The notes under the pieces: model-generated
What the model was told of the DNA's origin: nothing
The model's database searches: none
The model's input: only the letters and a program-made list of their open reading frames with translations
Translations under genes and position numbers: made by a program
In this document: piece after piece, positions 7,274-15,364 of the stretch
How the letters are laid out: every line of letters begins with the position of its first letter
Numbering within the stretch: position 1 is the first letter of the stretch
Assembly: GCA_015490465.1 (NCBI GenBank)
Contig: WFXS01000063.1
Coordinates: 1-42,672 of the forward strand
Direction: 5' to 3'
DNA: 42,672 nt
Source of the DNA: Caldifarciminota bacterium
Lineage (GTDB): Bacteria > Hydrothermota > Hydrothermia > LBFQ01

Positions 7274-8200
7274 TTGAAAGGGAACCGTGAGATCTTTGAG
7301 GCTATTGAGAGAGAAGACGTGGAACGTCTGAGGGAACTCGTTGAAAAGGGCATAGACGTGGACCTGCCGGACGAGGAGGGATACACTCCCCTCTTCAGGG
7401 CGGCCTTTAATGGAAATCCCGGGGCTGTGAAGGTACTCATAGATGCCGGGGCAGAAGTACATACGGTCTCCCCTGTCGGGGATACGCCTCTGGAGGCGAT
7501 AATACCCCTGCTCTATTTCCCGGATTATCCGAAAGTGTTGAGGCTCCTGGTGGATGAGTACATCCGAAGGGACATGTTAGACGTTACGTTTAACGAGGGG
7601 AAGACTCTCCTTTACTTTGCCATAGTCGGAGGTTCCCTGAGACAGGTCAAACGGCTCATAGAGAACGGGATTACGAGGGTCTATGTAAACGCCCCTCCCG
7701 ATCTGGCGTTGCACGTCGCGATTGAGTTTGAACATCTAAACGTAGCGAAGTACCTGATCCGTAAGGTTGGGCTTGATCCGAACGTTAAGGACCCGGAATT
7801 CGGTGATACCCTCCTCCACCGCGCTGCCGACACGGGGAATCTGAGGATCGTTAAGTTCGTTTTGGAGGAGCTTGGCGCAAGTCTGAACGTAAGGAACAAC
7901 GAAGGTTTTACTCCACTACATACGGCGGCCTTCGCCGGCCATTTGAACGTGGTGAAGTACCTCATAGCCGCGGGAGCCAACGTAAACGCGAGAGATAAGA
8001 ACGGAAATACTCCCCTCCATCTCGCCGCCATGTGGGGGAACGGGCGTGTAGTAAGTTATCTCGTACGCAACGGCGCAAACGTAACTCTGAGAAACAGAGA
8101 GGGCAAAACGCCCTGCGATATGGCTCTGAGTCTGGACGTACAGGTTCTGATGGGCATGTGTAATACGTTCACGGTAGACGTATACTATCTGGAATCGTAG
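7274..8200 (+). CDS. Ankyrin-repeat protein
   Basis: A 308-residue protein made almost entirely of ankyrin repeats, helix-turn-helix modules that bind protein partners. About eight repeats can be read; the clearest are EGFTPLHTAAFAGHLNVVKY and NGNTPLHLAAMWGNGRVVSY, each followed by an L..xGANV turn. Weaker repeats lie at the N-terminus (EGYTPLFRAAFNGNPGAVKV) and the last is truncated (EGKTPCDMAL). I see no signal peptide or enzymatic domain, so it is probably cytoplasmic with an unknown partner. The TTG start is chosen from the TAGACT box seven bases upstream. It is divergent from the ATPase B gene across 69 bases. Confidence 0.85.
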   Translation: MKGNREIFEAIEREDVERLRELVEKGIDVDLPDEEGYTPLFRAAFNGNPGAVKVLIDAGAEVHTVSPVGDTPLEAIIPLLYFPDYPKVLRLLVDEYIRRDMLDVTFNEGKTLLYFAIVGGSLRQVKRLIENGITRVYVNAPPDLALHVAIEFEHLNVAKYLIRKVGLDPNVKDPEFGDTLLHRAADTGNLRIVKFVLEELGASLNVRNNEGFTPLHTAAFAGHLNVVKYLIAAGANVNARDKNGNTPLHLAAMWGNGRVVSYLVRNGANVTLRNREGKTPCDMALSLDVQVLMGMCNTFTVDVYYLES

Positions 8201-8229
8201 ATTACCCGACACATGGGCGACGACTTCCT

Positions 8230-8241
8230 TTCACCGGTGAA
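8230..8241. promoter_or_regulatory. Palindrome upstream of winged-helix gene (possible operator)
   Basis: A perfect 12-base palindrome, TTCACCGGTGAA, centred about 20 bases upstream of the -10 box at 8253. The position suits repressor or activator binding, possibly by the winged-helix product itself. Confidence 0.35.
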
Positions 8242-8252
8242 GGGGTCACCCG

Positions 8253-8258
8253 TATACT
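8253..8258 (+). promoter_or_regulatory. -10 box of winged-helix gene (leaderless)
   Basis: TATACT preceded by CCG, nine bases before the ATG at 8268. Confidence 0.65.
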
Positions 8259-8267
8259 GCCCATATC

Positions 8268-8852
8268 ATGAGGTGGGAACGTGCTCTGAACATCCTTCCT
8301 GATGTAGGGAATAGCCGCGCTAAATGGTTGATATACGAGATTCTGGATTCTTATCCCAACATCAATCTCAAGGATCTGTCCAAACATTTGTTCGTACCCC
8401 TCAAGGAATTGAGGGATACGGCCCGGCTCATGGAGAGCTGGGGATGGTTGAAAGATTACGGGAAGGACAAATACTACGTTACGTTAAATTACGATGCGGT
8501 TGAGGAGATCAAGTCCCGGCTGCGCCCTCAGATCATGCGCCCGTGGACGAGGGAGGACTACGAGGACTTCTACCACGACCTGACCCGCGAGGAGAGGAGA
8601 TTGCTGAACCGCATAGTGTTCTCCTCCGGTAAGGTGAGCGTCCGTACCCTTATGGGCATGATGAAGGGCGAGGGCTTCTTTAAGGTGGCCTCTCTGGAGA
8701 GGAAACTCCGGAACTTCTGTTACGACAGGGGTCTCGCCCTTCCCCTTACCAGAAGCAAGAAGTTCATCAACTTCGGAGGAGGGAGGACGCAGGCCGAGTA
8801 CGTGGTGGACCGCGGCTTCCAGAGCCATATGAGGCAGATAGTGGGGAGGTAA
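8268..8852 (+). CDS. Winged-helix-like hypothetical protein
   Basis: A 194-residue basic protein I cannot assign to a named family. Residues about 15-70 (RAKWLIYEILDSYPNINLKD, then LSKHLFVPLKELRDTARLME and WGWLKDYGKDKYYVTLN) have the helix-helix-helix-wing pattern of a winged-helix DNA-binding domain. A second half from about 95 (TREERRLLNRIVFSSGKVSV, then RTLMGMM) looks like another, possibly degenerate, helix-turn-helix. There is no signal peptide. It is likely a DNA- or RNA-binding regulator, but that is inference. The gene lies 16 bases ahead of the CCA-adding enzyme gene, which has its own promoter. A perfect palindrome lies in its own promoter region. Confidence 0.6.
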   Translation: MRWERALNILPDVGNSRAKWLIYEILDSYPNINLKDLSKHLFVPLKELRDTARLMESWGWLKDYGKDKYYVTLNYDAVEEIKSRLRPQIMRPWTREDYEDFYHDLTREERRLLNRIVFSSGKVSVRTLMGMMKGEGFFKVASLERKLRNFCYDRGLALPLTRSKKFINFGGGRTQAEYVVDRGFQSHMRQIVGR

Positions 8853-8856
8853 GCCG

Positions 8857-8862
8857 TAGAAT
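8857..8862 (+). promoter_or_regulatory. -10 box of CCA-adding enzyme gene (leaderless)
   Basis: TAGAAT preceded by GCCG, only six bases before the TTG at 8869, the shortest spacing seen. Confidence 0.75.
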
Positions 8863-8868
8863 CACCCC

Positions 8869-10020
8869 TTGAGGATAGGGGAGGTTCTGGAAAGGTTCCA
8901 CGAATGGCGGGGGAAGTTTGACGTTTATCTCGTTGGTGGTGTGGTGAGGGATCTCCTCCTCCACGGTGAGGGTTACAGGGTAAAGGACTGCGACGTCGTC
9001 CTCATAGGGGGCAGGGGAATCCTGAGGAAGTTCGTGGATCTCCTGATGGAAGAGGGGGGACACCTGAACCGTTTCAGCCGTTTCGGTACGGCCGAACTTA
9101 CCTATAGGGGGATGAACCTTGACGTGACCCTGGCCCGCAGGGAGAGGTACGCCTACCCCGGCGCCCTGCCCGACGTGGAGTTCACCGACGACCTCTACGA
9201 GGACTCTCTGAGGAGGGACTTCACCGTAAACGCCCTGTACCACGACGGGAAGGACATCTTAGACTTTCACGGCGGTGTTGAGGACCTGAAAAACGGGCTT
9301 TTAAGACCCCTCGCCTCTTTTGAGGACGATCCCACCCGCGGCCTCCGTGGGGTAAGGTACAGGCACAAGCTGGGCTTTTCATACCACGAGACCTTTTATA
9401 ACGCCGTTAAAGATGCGGCCAGATATATTTCCAACGTCTCCCACCAGAGGATACTGAACGAGCTGAGACTCACGGCCGAACTTCCCCGTAGGGTTCTTAT
9501 GGGTGCCGTAAAGGACGCCGTGAGGTTCAACCTTCTACGCACGATCCTCAAAGTTAAACCCCGATTTCCTGAAAAGATATACCTCGGAAGACCGAACGGC
9601 GCCCGATGGATAGTGCTGCTCGCTCCCTTCCTGAGGAAGGACCTTCCACTGACGAAAGAGGAAAGGCGTGTACTCCGAATAAGGGGACCGTTGAACCTTA
9701 AAACGATCTCCGATGTACATCTCAGGATGAACAGGTGGAGCGATCTGGAGATACTCGCTTACATGACGTGGTACGCTACCGACAAGGAGAGGGAAATCCT
9801 GAAGGTTTACACGAGGATACGGGACAGGGTACGGATAAGGATGTACCCGAAGCGGGAGAGGATAAAGAGCGCCATCGCCTCCATGCACGCCCTCGGAATA
9901 TCGGGGAACGTCCCCATGGAGTGTACTGAGGAACCTCCGACCCCTAAGGATAGGCAGACCTACAAACTCCGGTGCGAGGGGAGGATCATGGAGATGTACC
10001 TGAATGAACTTCGCCGGTAG
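8869..10020 (+). CDS. cca: CCA-adding enzyme / poly(A) polymerase family nucleotidyltransferase
   Basis: Class II nucleotidyltransferase that adds or repairs the 3' CCA of tRNA. The head domain shows GGVVRD (23-28), the metal-binding DxD as DCD (40-42), RRDFTVNAL (115-123) and DPTRGLRGVRYRHKLGF (154-170), which correspond to conserved motifs A to D of the family. The 383-residue length is normal. The C-terminal part is basic and poorly conserved. The TTG start is set by the TAGAAT box six bases upstream. Both tRNA genes in this window lack an encoded CCA, so the organism needs this activity. A poly(A) polymerase of the same fold cannot be excluded from sequence alone. The TAG stop is also the start of the recG -10 box. 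Confidence 0.88.
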   Translation: MRIGEVLERFHEWRGKFDVYLVGGVVRDLLLHGEGYRVKDCDVVLIGGRGILRKFVDLLMEEGGHLNRFSRFGTAELTYRGMNLDVTLARRERYAYPGALPDVEFTDDLYEDSLRRDFTVNALYHDGKDILDFHGGVEDLKNGLLRPLASFEDDPTRGLRGVRYRHKLGFSYHETFYNAVKDAARYISNVSHQRILNELRLTAELPRRVLMGAVKDAVRFNLLRTILKVKPRFPEKIYLGRPNGARWIVLLAPFLRKDLPLTKEERRVLRIRGPLNLKTISDVHLRMNRWSDLEILAYMTWYATDKEREILKVYTRIRDRVRIRMYPKRERIKSAIASMHALGISGNVPMECTEEPPTPKDRQTYKLRCEGRIMEMYLNELRR

Positions 10021-10023
10021 AAT
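10018..10023 (+). promoter_or_regulatory. -10 box of recG, overlapping the upstream stop codon
   Basis: TAGAAT whose TAG is the stop codon of the preceding gene. It lies nine bases before the recG GTG start. Confidence 0.7.
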
Positions 10024-10032
10024 AGGGCGAAG

Positions 10033-12111
10033 GTGGGCAAAATCACGGTAGATACGGACGTAAAGTACCTCAAGGGTGTGGGTCCAAAGAGGGCGAAGAG
10101 ACTGGAGAAACTCGGTGTGCGTACCGTGGAGGACCTGCTGTACCTTCTGCCGAGGAGGTACGTTGATAGGAGCAGGATCCAGAGAATAGCCCACCTGACC
10201 GGAGGAAAGGAGGTGGTGGTCAGGGGGAGGGTGGTGGAGAAGTTCAAAACTACGACTCACGGTAAGAGGGAAGCCGTAATAAGGATAAGCGACGGTACGG
10301 GCTATCTGGATCTGGTATGGAGGAACATGGACTTTATCCTCGGAACCTTCAAAGTTGGTCAGACCATATACGCCGCCGGAAGGGTTTACGTGTACGGTGG
10401 AAACAGACGGATGTACTTCCCGGAGGTTGAGGAGGAGGGGAAGGACGTCGTCGGGATAATACCCATCTATCCCCAGACGGAAGGTCTGTCCTCAAAAGCC
10501 CTGAGAAACATAATAAGAAAGGCACTTGAGAGCGTTGAGATCCCGGAGACCCTGCCCGAATACATCCTCAGATCCCGGAGGTTACCGGGAAGGGAGGAGG
10601 CCTTCAGGTACCTCCACGTACCGGAGAATCCGGATCAGATAATCCTCGGTAAGAAGAGGATAGTTTACGAGGAGCTACTGACCTTTTACCTGAGGCTCAA
10701 CCTCGGCTCCAGACTGGGGAGGAGGAGGGCGATACCCCTGAAGCGTACGGGGGAGCTGACGGACCGCTTCGTTGAGAACCTCCCCTTCAAACTGACCGGA
10801 GACCAGATGAGGGCGATCCGGGAGATAGAGGAGGACATGGCGAAGGAGGAGGCCATGCACAGGCTCCTGCAGGGGGACGTGGGATCGGGTAAGACCGTGG
10901 TCCTCCTGTACGCCTCCCTCATAGCCGTTGAGAACGGTTATCAGGCCGCCCTCATGGTCCCCACGGAGATCCTGGCGGAGCAGCTCTTCATGGTAGCCGA
11001 AAACTACCTCAGACCCCTCGGCGTGAACGTCGTCCTCCTTACCAGCTCTTTGAGCGCCCGTACCAAGAGGAGCATAAGGAACGAGGTGGCGACGGGACAG
11101 GCTCAGGTGGTTATAGGTACCCACGCCCTCATAACGGACGAGACCGTTTTCAAAAACCTCGCCCTCGCCATAGTGGACGAGCAACACCGCTTCGGCGTGG
11201 CCCAGAGGGCGCGTCTCCTTGAGAAGGGTACGAAGGATCACTACCCCCACTTCCTCGTATCAACGGCCACACCCATACCCCGCACTCTGGCACTCACGGT
11301 TTACGGAGATCTGGAGGTCTCCCGGATAAGGGAGAGGCCCTTCAAGGCGAAGGTCATAAACCGAATAGTTTACAAGGATCAGAGGGCGCAGGTTTACAGG
11401 TTCCTGTTCGGGAAGATAAGGGAAACGGGGAAACAGGCCTACGTCATAGCCCCTCTGATAGAGGAGTCGGAGAAATTAGAGGACGTTACTTCGGTACAGG
11501 ACCTGTACGACGAGCTCCGGGCGGCGGCACCGCCGGATATAAGTATCGGCCTCGTTCACGGTCGTATGTCCTTTGAGGAGAGGAAAGCGGTTATGGAGAG
11601 GTTCCGCAGGGGGGAGATACACGTACTGGTAGCGACTACCGTCATAGAGGTAGGTGTGGACGTTCCTAACGCCAAGTACATGGTGGTGGAGGATGCCAAC
11701 CGCTTTGGGATAGCCCAGTTGCACCAGCTCAGGGGCAGGATCATGAGGAGCGAGGACCCGGCCTTCTTTATAATGGTAGCACCCCGTAGGATGAGCTACG
11801 AGGCCCGGATGCGGCTCCGCGCCATAGCCAGCATAACAGACGGGTTCGCCCTCGCCGAAGAGGACCTGAAAATAAGGGGGCCGGGGGAACTCTTAGGGAC
11901 GAGGCAGCACGGGGAATTCTCCTTCCGGGGTATCAGCCTCGCCGACATAAGCTCGGATAACCGCCTACTGCGTATGGCCGAGGTCTGCCGCAAGGACGCC
12001 CGCTATATCCTGAGCAACGACCCCTACCTCAAAAGGCCGGAGAACGTCCTACTGCGAAAGAGCGTTGAGAGGAGGTTCACCAGAGAGGCCGATATCGTGG
12101 ACGTGGGATAA
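10033..12111 (+). CDS. recG: ATP-dependent DNA helicase RecG
   Basis: Remodels stalled replication forks and Holliday junctions. The 692 residues match the usual length. An N-terminal wedge/OB domain begins with a helix-hairpin-helix-like LKGVGPKRAKRLEKLGV. The helicase core has Walker A GDVGSGKT (281-288), motif II DEQH (382-385), motif III STATPIPRTLALT, VATTVIEVGVDVPNA, and RecG's QLHQLRGR (562-569). The residues after that are IMRS where most RecG and Mfd proteins have VGRG, an unusual change next to the arginine-finger region. The C-terminal TRG region (DLKIRGPGELLGTRQHG) is intact. GTG at 10033 is chosen from the -10 box, nine bases upstream. Confidence 0.96.
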   Translation: MGKITVDTDVKYLKGVGPKRAKRLEKLGVRTVEDLLYLLPRRYVDRSRIQRIAHLTGGKEVVVRGRVVEKFKTTTHGKREAVIRISDGTGYLDLVWRNMDFILGTFKVGQTIYAAGRVYVYGGNRRMYFPEVEEEGKDVVGIIPIYPQTEGLSSKALRNIIRKALESVEIPETLPEYILRSRRLPGREEAFRYLHVPENPDQIILGKKRIVYEELLTFYLRLNLGSRLGRRRAIPLKRTGELTDRFVENLPFKLTGDQMRAIREIEEDMAKEEAMHRLLQGDVGSGKTVVLLYASLIAVENGYQAALMVPTEILAEQLFMVAENYLRPLGVNVVLLTSSLSARTKRSIRNEVATGQAQVVIGTHALITDETVFKNLALAIVDEQHRFGVAQRARLLEKGTKDHYPHFLVSTATPIPRTLALTVYGDLEVSRIRERPFKAKVINRIVYKDQRAQVYRFLFGKIRETGKQAYVIAPLIEESEKLEDVTSVQDLYDELRAAAPPDISIGLVHGRMSFEERKAVMERFRRGEIHVLVATTVIEVGVDVPNAKYMVVEDANRFGIAQLHQLRGRIMRSEDPAFFIMVAPRRMSYEARMRLRAIASITDGFALAEEDLKIRGPGELLGTRQHGEFSFRGISLADISSDNRLLRMAEVCRKDARYILSNDPYLKRPENVLLRKSVERRFTREADIVDVG

Positions 12112-12203
12112 TAAAAACACCGTGTTACATCCCGGAATGATGGGCGCATCACAGGACAGCAGGGAACAGGAAGAGTACACTATCGGGGAATTCGCAGGAG
12201 TAG

Positions 12204-12570
12204 TTGACGAACGCGGAAGTCCCCGTCTCCATGAGCGCAGGGGTGGCTGAAGGTTATCCTGCCGGATTGGTACTGCGATTACCCCCAATTGAAAGGGAAC
12301 CGTGCGGTGAAGTACTGACACGAGGACTGAAGGAGGATCGTTATGGCCTACCTCAGGAGGATAGTGGAGGCCGGATTTTCAGGGGTGTGCGTGGATAAGG
12401 TGGACGCGTACGAGTACCGGCCCGATTCCCTCGGCACCGTTGAGGCTGCCCGAAGGATGTCCTTTCTCTCTTAAGGAGGTGGCCGACTCCTGCAGGGCGT
12501 GGGCAGGTGGTACGTGCATAGAGGTTACTCAGAAGGAAGACGAAGGAACCGGGCCTTATACCCTACGCGG
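12204..12570 (+). pseudogene. Decayed GH114 / TM1410-like glycosidase remnant
   Basis: Between recG and the next gene is a broken reading frame. From 12244 it reads WLKVILPDWYCDYPQLKGNR, then AVKY-stop-HED-stop-RRIVM, then AYLRRIVEAGFSGVCVDKVD and AYEYR. The last block is the 'yldrl...GFDGVYLD.vDAYEY' signature of endo-alpha-1,4-polygalactosaminidase-like (TM1410/GH114) proteins. Both in-frame TGA codons (12316, 12328) fall where the family has tryptophan (KYW...W), as expected from TGG to TGA changes. A TAA follows at 12472, and similarity continues in another frame (KEVADSCRAWAGGTCIEVTQ, then KEDEGTG). Upstream similarity around 12204-12243 is also in a different frame. Ends are approximate. 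Several frames plus three stops indicate a dead gene rather than a sequencing slip. Confidence 0.65.
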
Positions 12571-12646
12571 CCGACACGTCCCGGAGGCTGGACAGCCCCG
12601 TAGTAATTCCCGGTATTCAACTCGCCATTGAACCGCATACCGACCG

Positions 12647-12652
12647 TAAAAT
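12647..12652 (+). promoter_or_regulatory. -10 box of beta-barrel gene and lptD (leaderless)
   Basis: TAAAAT preceded by ACCG, seven bases before the ATG at 12660. Confidence 0.75.
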
Positions 12653-12659
12653 CTTCCCT

Positions 12660-13256
12660 ATGCTCTGGATAGTTTCTCTCATGGGCGTCTCCTTCGGTAC
12701 GGGATTGAGGGTACCCCTTGAGGATTACTCAAAGTACGCGGGGTACGGGATCGGGGGAGATGTGGGTTTCAGGTTCTTCTTCACGGATATCTTCGGTGTA
12801 GGCATTTCGGCGGGTGGCTACTACCACTTTCAGAGGAGGCACGCTGACTCCATAGGTGGAGTGTGGGTGAAGCAGACCACTCAGACCAGCGTATTTCCCG
12901 CCTCCCTGAACCTCGTCATGAACTTCTATCTGGCGGAGGGAGTCTCCCTGATGGTCTCCGTGGGAGGTGGCGGTAACTACGCCCTCTACAGGTACGACCG
13001 CAGGGTCGGAGTCTTTGACAGTGCAACCACGGAGTGGAGGGTGCGGGAGGAGGACGGATCTTATAAGGTCGGGGGCTATCTCATAAACTTTGAGTCCGCC
13101 TTCCGAATGGTGGACTTTGACGTCTTTATGGGGGTCAATATCCTGAATACGGAGTTGAACAGGGTGGACATGATGACGGGGGAGGAGAAGGTTGAGAAGT
13201 CCTCTTACCCCGTTCTATACCTCGGGGTGCGTTATTACATCAAGTTCGGCGTATGA
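12660..13256 (+). CDS. Small outer-membrane beta-barrel-like protein
   Basis: A 198-residue protein with a short hydrophobic N-terminus (MLWIVSLMGVSFGTG) that may be a signal peptide. Alternating aromatic/small-residue strands follow (GYGIGGDVGFRFFFTDIFGV, then GISAGGYYHF) and it ends YPVLYLGVRYYIKFGV, a C-terminal strand typical of outer-membrane barrels. The pattern fits an 8-stranded porin-like barrel. No family can be named. Its last codon overlaps the lptD start (ATGA), so the two are co-translated and probably work in the same compartment. Confidence 0.65.
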   Translation: MLWIVSLMGVSFGTGLRVPLEDYSKYAGYGIGGDVGFRFFFTDIFGVGISAGGYYHFQRRHADSIGGVWVKQTTQTSVFPASLNLVMNFYLAEGVSLMVSVGGGGNYALYRYDRRVGVFDSATTEWRVREEDGSYKVGGYLINFESAFRMVDFDVFMGVNILNTELNRVDMMTGEEKVEKSSYPVLYLGVRYYIKFGV

Positions 13257-15355
13257 TCCCCATCCTGCTCGCGGAGGTCCTCTTCAGAGGGGGCTACCTT
13301 GAGTACTTCCCCGACAGCGGGCTGGTCGTACTGTACGACAGCGCCTACGTGAAGACCTCCGAGGGAACGGAGCTGTGGGCGGACACCATAAAGTACTGGC
13401 GATACGCCGACGTGGTGGAAGCGTCCGGGGGTTTCGTCCTGAAGACCACGGAGACCAGGATAACCGGACAGTACCTGAAGTACAACCTTAAGCGCCAGAC
13501 GGGTATAGCCAGCAGGAGCCGTACGTTCGTTGAGAAGGGCTGGATAGTGGGGGATACCGTATACAAGGTGTCCGAGAACTCCATATTTACCTACAACGGG
13601 TACTTCACGACGTGCGAACTTCCGAAACCGCACTACCGTTTTGTCTCCCGCACCATGAGGGTAATTAAGGGGGATCTGGCAGTGGTCAAACCCCTGATAC
13701 TCTACATACGGGATATACCGCTCCTCTACGCCCCATTCTGGTTTATGCCCGCGGGCAAGGAGCGTTCCTCCGGCTTCCTTCCCCCTTCCGTCGGGAACAG
13801 TACGAGGGACGGCCTCTACATCCGTAATCTGGCATTCTATCTGGCCGTAAACAACTTTCAGGATATAACCCTCTTCGCCGACATCATAGAGAAGCGGGGG
13901 GTAAGATTCGGGGCGGACTACCGGTACAACGTTTACAAACTTCTCAAGGGTGGGTTCACGGGGACGTACGCCTACGACCTCGCCGAAGGGGGGAACGTGA
14001 GGAGGTGGAGTCTCAAGGGGGATCACTCGCAGCAGGTAATGGGCTTTGACATGAACGCCCACGCCGACTTCGTATCCGATTCCCGCTACTTTCAGGATTA
14101 CGCCGAGGTCCCGGATCAGTGGGTGCAGAGCGAACTGGTGTCCTACCTTTCCCTGCGCCGCACTTTCAAGCCCGGCCTGTTCTCCATGAACCTCTACAAC
14201 CGCTACGACCCCATAAGGGATATAACCCGCAGGACCCTCCCGGAACTGTCCTTCTCGTTCCTGCCGATAACCTATCTTGGCGTTTCCCTGTCCAACAACC
14301 TGTCCTTCAGGAGGGAGGAAACCGACTCCTCCGGTGTAAAGAGCCTGCGAAACCGCTTAAACACCTCCCATTCTCTGAGTACGACGTACACCCTGTTCCA
14401 TCTCACCCTTTCCCCAAACGTGTATCTGAACACCCTCGGAGAGGATACGGCCGGCGGTCGGTTCGTCTTCGGGAAGGGGTACGGTTTTTCCATACCCCTT
14501 TCCACAACCCTCTACGGCGTCTCCCTCTTCGGTCTCGGGCCAGTGGAGAAGTTCCGGCACATCTTCAAGCCCACGGTTTCCTACTACTATCGGAGAGTCG
14601 CGGACTCCATAATGGGAATACCGGGAGAGAGTAAGGGCCTCACCTTCTCCGTGGACAACACCCACGAGTACAGAATAAGGAGGGATACGGTAAAGGAGGT
14701 GAAGACCCTCCTCCAGTGGTCCGCATCAACGAGCTACGTATTCTCCGATACCCTGCAGAACAGACCCCTTAAGGAGAGGTTTACACCGGTTTCCTTCACG
14801 GCCCGGACCAATCCGGCCAGATGGATGGGGATAGTCGCGACCGGAACCTACGACCACGTAAACGGCCGCCTCGGCTCAGGTCAGGTCATCGTGAACCTCG
14901 GTCGTTTCAACCTGAACGAACTGGTAAAGGGCAGGGTGGAGGCGAAGGATACGGTTGATACCCTCAGGTCGGATACTGCTCAGGCGGATACGACTTTAAC
15001 CGAGGAGGAGGTCCTTGAGGCCAACAGACCCACCCCCTCACCGTGGACCTTCGGCCTCTCTTACTCCTACTCTCTCCCCGTTTACAGTCAGCCTCCGCTA
15101 AGTACGGTACGCTTCGGTATATCGGGCAGCCCGACTCCCTACTGGTACGTGGACTACTCCTTCACGTACGACTTTACGAACAGGAAGTACCTTGACCAGA
15201 GCCTGAGCGTCGCGAGGGACCTCCACTGCTGGAAGCTGGAGGCGAGGTGGTCATGGTTCGGAGGGTACTCAACCTACGACGTCCGGATCTACGTCAAGGC
15301 CATACCGGAGATAGCCATAAAGCGGGGCGTTCTGGACATCTTCCTTCCGAAGTAG
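13253..15355 (+). CDS. lptD: LPS-assembly protein LptD (OstA-like)
   Basis: Outer-membrane beta-barrel that inserts lipopolysaccharide into the outer leaflet. The 700 residues start with an OstA/LptA-like repeat domain (SGGFVLKTTETRITGQYLKY), then NGYFTTCELPKPHYRF with a conserved cysteine, and PLLYAPFWFMPAGKERSSGF followed by LPPSVGNSTRDGLYI, a well conserved LptD block at the barrel entry. The rest is long amphipathic strands ending in an aromatic-rich C-terminus. Length is typical for non-proteobacterial LptD. The start overlaps the preceding gene by four bases with no clear Shine-Dalgarno, so coupling is likely. No lptA, lptC or lptE is nearby. It implies an LPS-bearing outer membrane. 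Confidence 0.85.
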   Translation: MIPILLAEVLFRGGYLEYFPDSGLVVLYDSAYVKTSEGTELWADTIKYWRYADVVEASGGFVLKTTETRITGQYLKYNLKRQTGIASRSRTFVEKGWIVGDTVYKVSENSIFTYNGYFTTCELPKPHYRFVSRTMRVIKGDLAVVKPLILYIRDIPLLYAPFWFMPAGKERSSGFLPPSVGNSTRDGLYIRNLAFYLAVNNFQDITLFADIIEKRGVRFGADYRYNVYKLLKGGFTGTYAYDLAEGGNVRRWSLKGDHSQQVMGFDMNAHADFVSDSRYFQDYAEVPDQWVQSELVSYLSLRRTFKPGLFSMNLYNRYDPIRDITRRTLPELSFSFLPITYLGVSLSNNLSFRREETDSSGVKSLRNRLNTSHSLSTTYTLFHLTLSPNVYLNTLGEDTAGGRFVFGKGYGFSIPLSTTLYGVSLFGLGPVEKFRHIFKPTVSYYYRRVADSIMGIPGESKGLTFSVDNTHEYRIRRDTVKEVKTLLQWSASTSYVFSDTLQNRPLKERFTPVSFTARTNPARWMGIVATGTYDHVNGRLGSGQVIVNLGRFNLNELVKGRVEAKDTVDTLRSDTAQADTTLTEEEVLEANRPTPSPWTFGLSYSYSLPVYSQPPLSTVRFGISGSPTPYWYVDYSFTYDFTNRKYLDQSLSVARDLHCWKLEARWSWFGGYSTYDVRIYVKAIPEIAIKRGVLDIFLPK

Positions 15356-15364
15356 CCGAATAGT

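Noticed and set aside
12316-12330. UGA read as tryptophan (recoded genetic code), because two TGA codons sit at family Trp positions
   Set aside because: TGA is used as the real stop by etfB, bamA and the LytR_C gene in this window, and the same segment has a TAA and frame breaks, so decay explains it better.
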